From assembly GCF_000247695.1 (NCBI RefSeq), contig NW_004624742.1, positions 8,859,331-8,923,330 on the forward strand: a DNA stretch of 64,000 nt, read 5' to 3'. The translations under genes and the position numbers were made by a program. This stretch comes from Heterocephalus glaber (lineage: Eukaryota > Chordata > Mammalia > Rodentia > Bathyergidae). This document shows, in pieces, positions 58,081-64,000 of this stretch; within the stretch, counting starts at the first letter, position 1; each line of letters opens with the position of its first letter. Under the pieces are notes generated by a model that saw nothing but the letters and a program-made list of their open reading frames with translations, did no database searches and was not told the DNA's origin.

Positions 58081-58999
58081 AAAATGTGTAGTGTTAACCT
58101 TTTTCCAGCCTTTCCCAAAGGAACTTACAGTGTAACTATGCATTATGAAAATGGAAATGATAAGAACTTTTAGAGACTACTGGACATTGGCTCTAAATGC
58201 ATAGACATCCCGGAGGCCCCAAACATCTCTGGAGCCTTACCAGTCAAGGTAAGGGTTTCTGAAAGTCGATTGATGGAGTTTTAGTTTAGGTCCATCTAAC
58301 AGTGAGTCCATTGAGTCCCTAAACTCATCCTGTAGTTATTTCCCTAGTTCCAGAATGCAGAATTGAAATAGATATACTCAGCAGGTGGCAGAATCCCTGC
58401 ATTTGTTCCCTGACCTGTGGAATAAAAGTTATTGTGGGAAACATCAAGTGGAAATCACTAGAATTACCTCTTCCTAGGAAACAAAAAGCAATACCACATT
58501 CCTGCAAAAATTGCAGAGATTACTGCTACCATCAGGGGTTTCGAGAATATAAGGGTGACGATTCCCATCACATCTCCATTCAACTTTCCTATTTGGCCTG
58601 TGAAGAAGACAGATGAATCTTATTATGTGACAGTAGATTACTGTCAGCTTAGCCAGATGGGGACTCCAAATGCAGTTATTGTATCAAGTGTGATTTCATT
58701 GCTTGAGCAAATTAATGCCTCTCCTGATACCTAGTAAGCAGGTCCCATTACATTGATGATACTATGCTCATTGGACCTAGTGAGCAAGAAGTGGCAACCA
58801 TTCTAGATTTATTGAGAATACATTTGCATGTCATAAGGTGGGGCATAAATCTGAGTAAAATACAAGAGTCTTGTATCTCCATAAAATTTCTAGAGCCTCA
58901 GTGATTTTGAGTATAATATCTTTTTTAAGAGCAAGGATAAATTGTAGCCTCTGACAGTCAAAAACAGGGCATGTGGAACTTTGAGTTTTGGAGACAATA

Positions 59000-59204
59000 C
59001 AGTGGTACTTTGGTTCATAAATGCTTTTGTTTGTGAATAATTTGGTTTGCAATCAAAGGCATTTGGCAAAATTCTGTTTTTGTTTGCGAATTCTGCATCA
59101 GGTGACCAATGCGACTGTGGGCCGTCTTTTCCACATGAACACAAAAGTGGCCATCTTTATGAGAATCGTGGAATGAATGAAGTTCATGAACAGAGGTGCC
59201 ACTG
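59000..59204 (+). mobile_element. 205-bp inverted-repeat DNA element (MITE), copy 2
   Basis: Ends 'cagtggtactttggttcat' and 'atgaacagaggtgccactg' (imperfect inverted repeat), TA on both sides (58998-58999, 59205-59206). Similar end to end to copy 1 at 16327, including 'gaacacaaaagtggccatctt'. More diverged TIRs than copy 1. It sits inside ERV-L pol, so it arrived after the provirus. Confidence 0.85.
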
Positions 59205-60666
59205 TACAGTAGGCTCATCAGATTGTGGAGGCAACATATCCCTTATCTGAGTGTACCAGTCTCGTCCATTTTCTGAATGACCCCAAAAGCTGTGAGTTTT
59301 GAGAGGAGCACAGCAGAAGACAAGACTCCGAAATAGGTCTAGGTTACTATAAAAACTTCTCTGTCACTTGGACCAAATGATCCAGCAGGTCCAATAATGT
59401 TTGAGATGGCAGTGGCAGATACTCATAGGGATGCTTTCTAGAGTCTTCGGCAGGACCTTAGAGGTGAATCTCAGTTCAGGTCTTTAGAATTTTGGAGCAA
59501 CATCCTGACATTATTCTAAGATAGATACTCTCCTAATGAGAAATAACTTTGTTTGCTTCTGGGCCTAATAGAGACTGAATGCTTAACTATGGACTGCCAA
59601 GCTAACATGTGACCTAACATGCCCAGCATGACCTGGTTGTTATCTGGCCCACCAAGCCCTAAAGTTGAACATTCACAACAATATTCCATTATAAAATGGA
59701 AGTGGTGTATATGTGGTTGGGCCTGAGCAGGTCCTGAAGACTGGAGCAAATTATGTGAAGTACCTCAAATCGTTCTGATCTCCACTCCTGCTGTACCATC
59801 TTCTCTCTCCCAGCCTGCATCTATGGACACATGAGGCGTTCTTTAAGGTCAATTGAAAGGAAAAAGGAAATCAGAGCCAGATGTATAGATGGTTCTAAGA
59901 CATTCATGAAAGACAATGGTGAAGGGAACTACTCCCAGTGGGAGAACTTTGGGTAGTGTACTCAGTTGTTAGTGTTCCTTGGAGGGAGAAATGGTCAGAT
60001 GTGTGATTACACACTAATTCATGGGCTATGGCCAAGGGTTTGGCTGGGTGGTCAGGGACTTGGAAGGATTTATTGGAAAATTGGTGTTATAGAAATTTGG
60101 GTGGAGAGCCACATAGATAGACCTCTTTAAAGAGGTAAAAAATGCAAATATATTTGTGTCTCTGGTGAATGCTCATCAAAGCCCAAAATTTTAATAATGA
60201 AATCAATAGACCGTTTAACTTGTTTCCCCAGTCCCCTCTGTCATTATCCAATAGGTTCACAGAAAAAGTGGCCGTGGTGGCATGGGTGGAGGTTATGCAC
60301 AAGCCCCAAAACATGGACTTCCATTCACCAGGGCCAACTTGGCTGTAGACACCGCTGAGTAACCAGTCTGCCAGCAGCAGAGACCATCAGTGAGTGTCTA
60401 ATATGACATTATTCCCTGGACTACCTCCATCATGAAAGGGGAAGCATTTTGTTCTTCCTGGAATGGACACTTAATGTGGAAAGAGATTTTCTCTCCCTGA
60501 ACTTGATGCTTTTGCCAAAACTACCATCCATGGACTAACATAATGCTTTATTCACTATCATGGCACTCCACATAGCATTGCTCTTTGTGCATTCATACAA
60601 ATTTTGTTGTGTATATTTTAGGTTTATAATATGATGTTATAGAAGAGATATATGATTATCTCTCTC

Positions 60667-60752
60667 TTTTTTTTTTTTGGTCCTGGGGACTGAACTCGGG
60701 TCCTTGCACTTGCGCAGCAGGCAGCAAAACCACTGAGGTAAATCCCCGGCCC
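60667..60752 (-). repeat. Young tRNA-derived SINE
   Basis: T-run, 'ggtcctggggactgaactcgg', 'gcagcaggcagcaaaaccac', 'gaggtaaatccccggccc'. Duplication 'attatctct' both sides. Confidence 0.9.
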
Positions 60753-61082
60753 AATTATCTCTTATATCATATAAGATTATATCATATCATATAAGATATA
60801 TGATTACTACAATGAAGCAAATTAATATACTATAACTATCATCTCACACAGTCACTTTTTTGTGACCAGAGTATAATCTATTTATTTAACAACATTTCCT
60901 AATCCAATACAATTTGTTTCCTTTAGTTTTCCGGTTGTATATTAGATCTCTAGACTTGTTCATCCTACACATCCATTACTTCATATCCTTTGATCTACAT
61001 CTTTCCATTTCCTCATTTTCTCCCCCTCCTTGTCCCTAGTAACTTGTTTTATTCTCTATCACTGCATGTATTTGATCTTCAT

Positions 61083-61169
61083 TTTTTTTTTTTTTTGGTA
61101 CGGGGATTGAACTCGGGTCCTTGTGCTTGTGCAGCCGGCGGCGAAACCACTGAGCTAAATCTCCAGCCC
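61083..61169 (-). repeat. Young tRNA-derived SINE
   Basis: T-run, 'ggtacggggattgaactcgg', 'gcagccggcggcgaaaccac', 'gagctaaatctccagccc'. Exact duplication 'ttgatcttcattttt'. Confidence 0.92.
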
Positions 61170-61835
61170 TTGATCTTCATTTTTAACATTCTACATATAA
61201 GTAAGATCATGCATCATTTTTCTTTTTGTGCCTGGCTTATTTCACTAGCCTAATATCCTCTTCATCCATCAATGTTGTAGTAAACGTTGCCTTTTCCCCT
61301 TATTTTTACAGACTGAATAGTAAGTATTCTGTATATTATTATTATTAATATAGCATTTTCTTTATCCATTTGTTTGTCAATAGACATTTAGGTTATTTCC
61401 ACTTATTGGCTTTTGTGAAGAAGCACACAGCATTGCTTCCAATCAAAGAAGTTACTTCATGCAAATGAGGTCTAGCTATGGGCTCATCAGATTCAGTGGT
61501 TTTATCACATTGCCCATTGTCCAGAACATCTCTTTTGACAGGACAATGCAATGACCCTTACATCCAGTTACCCTATATCCAGTTACAGCGCCAGCTAAGA
61601 GACAGTATCTTGTAGAAATGGCAAAAGTTTCTTTCAAGGCTTATATACTCTGAGTCAGCATTCGAGGCAACTATCGTCTTTTTCCCTTAGCCAGGATTTA
61701 TGGGCCCAGGAATCAAGGGATGGAAATGAGAGTGGCACCATTCACTATTACCTCTAGTGAACCACCTGCAAAATTTTTGTTTCTTGTGCCCGTGACTTTA
61801 CTTTCACTTGTTGTAGAAGTCCTAGTTCCAAAGGG

Positions 61836-62215
61836 GAGAATTCTGCCACAGGAGCTGCAATAATGATTCCATTGAACTGGAAGTTAAGAATGCCACCTGG
61901 ACACTTTGGGCTTTCTCATGCCTCTGACTCGACATGACAAGAAGGGAGTTACTGTGTTTGTTGGGATAATTGATTCTAACTATCAAGGGGAACTTGGATT
62001 ACTACTCCACAGTGGATATAAAACATAGTATATTTGGAATATGGGAGGTCCCTTAGGGCATCTCTTAGTATTACCATGACCTGTGATGAAGTTCAATGTA
62101 AAGCTACAATGGCCCAGTCTAGACAGGACTACTAACATCCCAGAAATTTTAGGAATGCAAGTTTGGGTCACCCAGACAAAGGACTACAATTAGCTACAGT
62201 GCTTTCTTAAGGAAA
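61836..62215 (+). pseudogene. ERV-L dUTPase remnant
   Basis: Downstream of integrase, a stretch contains G-I-I-D-S-N-Y-Q-G-E at 61963-61992, which is the sugar-binding motif of trimeric dUTPases, followed by further hydrophobic segments. A dUTPase 3' of integrase is characteristic of ERV-L. The frame around it has stops. In an active virus the enzyme would limit uracil in viral DNA. Confidence 0.7.
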
Positions 62216-62661
62216 AGGTAGTAGAAGAAGATAGCCCTAAAGGTCATCTATGACTACATAATCAGGTACAGAAACAAGACTAATGTTATGAGTATTCCCT
62301 ACTTATTTTGCTATGGATACCTGTGTGAATATGTAAATAAACACATATTAAGCAAATATCTTTGTTTTCTTTCTTGTCTTATTCCCTTGTCACAATCATA
62401 AAACATCTTGACTTTATATTATAATATTTAAGTATCATTGATTTTTCATCATAGTGTATAACTTATGGGATGTCAAGGAGAAGAATAAATATCATTTAAC
62501 TCACTCAAAGCTTTACCTCTTCTTCTGGGGAAAGGGTTAATAAGCATCTTTTTGATTGTATGCAGGAGAGTTGTATCATATTGGGTGGAATTATGTCTTT
62601 ATTTGGAGAGAAAGTGGGTTTAAGGAGATATGTAGGATATCAATATGACAAGGAGTGGACT
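62216..62661 (+). other. ERV-L 3' non-coding stretch
   Basis: AT-rich sequence between dUTPase and the 3' LTR. No envelope frame is visible. A purine-rich 'atgacaaggagtggac' just before the LTR may be what is left of the polypurine tract. Confidence 0.5.
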
Positions 62662-63124
62662 TATGAAGGGTAATTTTATGTGTCATCTTGACCAGGCCAC
62701 AAGATGCTTAGGTGACTGCTTAAATATTATTTCTAGGTGTGGCTGTGAGCAGTTTTCTTGGAGAGATTAGCACTTGAATTGGTCGACTGAGTAAAGCAAA
62801 TGACCCTCCTCAATGGAATGGGCATACTCCAATCCAGTAAGGGTCTGTCAAAGGAGGAAGCAGGAAGAAGTCTTTGTCTGCCTGATGCTTGAGCTGAGAC
62901 GTTAGTCTTCTCCTGCCTGCAAACTGGTACGTATGCCATTGGTGCTCCTGATTCTCAGGCCTTAGGGAGTGGACTAGAACTATTCTACTGGCTGACAGGC
63001 AGCACCTCTTAGGGCTTCACAGCCTCTATTGTTACATCTCTCTTTCTCTCTCCCCTCCTCTTCACATACACACCACAGTACAACTCCATTGGTTCTGTTT
63101 CTTTGGGGAACCCTGGCTAATCCA
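62662..63124 (+). repeat. 3' LTR of the ERV-L
   Basis: 'taattttatgtgtcatcttgacc', 'ttggtcgactgagtaaagc', end 'tttggggaaccctggctaatcca'. Strongly diverged from the 5' LTR, so the insertion is old. Confidence 0.8.
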
Positions 63125-63129
63125 CTTCC

Positions 63130-63764
63130 CTTTCTTGAAGGGAATGTATTAGGTTTGGGTGATATGGGAGGAGTTTTGGGATATGGCTAAGAGGAAGAGG
63201 AATTGGCAAATCATTAAATTGAATATATTTAGGTAGCTTCCGTTCATTTCTGTGTATAGTAAGCTATCCCTGTATGGGAATGGGTCCCAGCATTATTCCC
63301 CTGCCTACTCTAATAGCTCACCTGGCAATGTGAGAGAAGATGCAGGGTGAGAGGTATGTCACCGTAAAGGAATCCTTTGGTATTTGTCATTGAAAGTATG
63401 AGAAGAGTGTGAAGAAAACAATGTCAAGGATTCACCCCATGGAGTAACGCCCTGTCACTTATGGGGAATGCATATGTGGGTGCCAAGGTGGCTACTGTAG
63501 CATTTGTGCCTTGATGGCAGTCAGAGCCCTAGGGCCACTGGTGAGAGGAGCACATCCTGGGCATTGGGGCAGATAGAATAAGGCCATACCTTCAGGAAGT
63601 CAAATGCTGCAGCAGTAGTTTGAACAATAGGTAGATGTGACTCAGACACACACAGAGGAAAATGCATGGAGTGTTTCACACATGGATCTTTTCCTGATGT
63701 TATGTTTTTCAAATATTACATCTTTCTCATACTCACTGTTCTAAAACCCTATGAGTTGTGTAGT
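63130..63764. other. Flank after the provirus, nothing recognised
   Basis: Unique-looking sequence between the ERV-L target duplication and the next SINE. It holds a 63-codon minus ORF (63521-63712) with no recognisable product. Confidence 0.35.
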
Positions 63765-63859
63765 GGAATTTCTCTCTCCCTCTCTCAGAATTGAAACCAG
63801 GGCCCTGCACATGCTAGGTGGTAAGTGCTCTATCACTGAACTACACCCTCAGCCTCTTA
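63765..63859 (-). repeat. ID-like SINE
   Basis: 'ctctctcagaattgaaaccag', 'gccctgcacatgctaggtgg', 'tctatcactgaactacaccc'. Confidence 0.7.
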
Positions 63860-64000
63860 GGATTTCTTTTAATTCTGCTTTCATATATTCCATCTGTTTT
63901 TTGCTAAGCTTCATTCTGAGTGATTTTATAGATTGTATCTTTTAATTCATCAGTTCTTTCTTTAGCAGCATCTGCTTTAAAATTCAGCCCATCCATTATG
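63860..64000 (-). mobile_element. L1 fragment, running off the window
   Basis: 'ttcatcagttctttctttagc' and 'agcatctgctttaaaattcagc' read as reversed L1 5'/ORF1-proximal sequence. Truncated by the window end. Confidence 0.4.

Larger units (their letters stand above)
60583..61423 (-). mobile_element. L1 3' end inserted in ERV-L integrase
   Basis: Reverse L1 wording ('agatctctagacttgttcatcc', 'catataagtaagatcatgc', 'cctggcttatttcactagcc'). Target duplication 'cacatagcattgct' / 'cacacagcattgct' (60569-60582, 61424-61437, one mismatch). It carries two young SINEs and an AT-rich direct repeat near 60765-60805. Confidence 0.85.
58085..61835 (+). pseudogene. ERV-L pol: protease, reverse transcriptase, integrase
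   Basis: Protease: the active-site triplet reads L-D-I-G near 58180-58195, with an in-frame TAG just before it. Reverse transcriptase: entry region about 58560-58740 with in-frame TAG TAA at its end, and the catalytic box Y-I-D-D intact at 58749-58760. An RNase H-like stretch follows (about 59880-60060). Integrase core spans the L1 insertion at 60583-61423; past it the expected catalytic Asp codon appears as Asn ('tccaatcaa'). Also cut by a DNA element at 59000-59204. Non-functional. Confidence 0.75.
52733..63124 (+). mobile_element. ERV-L provirus with both LTRs, broken and interrupted
   Basis: A class III (ERV-L) endogenous retrovirus. LTRs of 456 and 463 bp (52733-53188, 62662-63124) are flanked by a perfect 5-bp target duplication CTTCC (52728-52732 and 63125-63129), so both ends are intact. 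Order: LTR, primer-binding-like site at 53194, gag, protease, reverse transcriptase, integrase, dUTPase, LTR, and no envelope gene recognised, which is the ERV-L plan. All frames carry stops. Later insertions are an L1 with most of ORF2 deleted (53957-57157), an inverted-repeat DNA element (59000-59204) and an L1 3' end (60583-61423), plus SINEs within the L1s. Without these about 6.1 kb of provirus remains. It cannot encode functional proteins. Confidence 0.85.

Noticed and set aside
52733..63124. An active retrovirus
   Set aside because: All frames have stops, key residues are changed, LTRs are diverged and four or more elements interrupt it.

Overview
This is a 64 kb piece of nuclear chromosome from a mammal, most likely a non-murine rodent. 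The evidence is dense interspersed repeats: B1 SINEs with the internal duplication, B1 joined to ID-like units, lineage-specific L1s, MaLR LTRs, MIR and L2. One abundant, young-looking tRNA-derived SINE (A-box region 'gggatttagctcagtgg', B-box 'gttcgatcc') would identify the group. I lean weakly to a beaver or kangaroo-rat type of lineage, but cannot fix it from memory. A 100-base run of N (20123-20222) shows it is a draft assembly.

Only one protein-coding gene is supported. A CpG island at about 5490-6440 holds coding exon 1 of PKN2 (protein kinase N2) on the minus strand: 16 codons ending at a consensus splice donor. The gene continues off the left edge, so 1-5855 is PKN2 intron 1. The region right of about 6.4 kb lies upstream of PKN2. 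It reads as a gene-poor flank with no further convincing exon, which fits what I recall of the human locus (an antisense lncRNA and then a long gene-poor stretch).

The rest is a layered record of transposition. (1) 1-5.9 kb: an L1 3' end, a MaLR LTR, a Tigger/MER2-like transposon inserted inside an inverted copy of its own family, and a young SINE. (2) 13.3-23.9 kb: a near full-length L1 (+) that landed in a B1 and then received five insertions: a tRNA SINE, a 204-bp inverted-repeat DNA element, a 664-bp unclassified element with a 7-bp target duplication, a reversed L1 3' end with a 15-bp duplication (carrying the assembly gap), and a complete MaLR with both LTRs. (3) 24-52 kb: SINEs, solo LTRs, L2, MIR, old L1 ends and microsatellites. 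(4) 52.7-63.1 kb: a near-complete ERV-L provirus with paired LTRs and a perfect 5-bp target duplication (CTTCC). It retains traces of gag, protease, reverse transcriptase, integrase and a 3' dUTPase. All are broken by stops and by later insertions of two L1s, SINEs and a second copy of the same inverted-repeat element seen in the 13-24 kb L1.

I found no CRISPR, operon, toxin or novel protein system. The points most worth checking are the PKN2 leader (two mini-uORFs, a possible antisense splice donor), the two-copy inverted-repeat element, the unclassified 664-bp insertion, and the nested insertions whose order can be read from target-site duplications.
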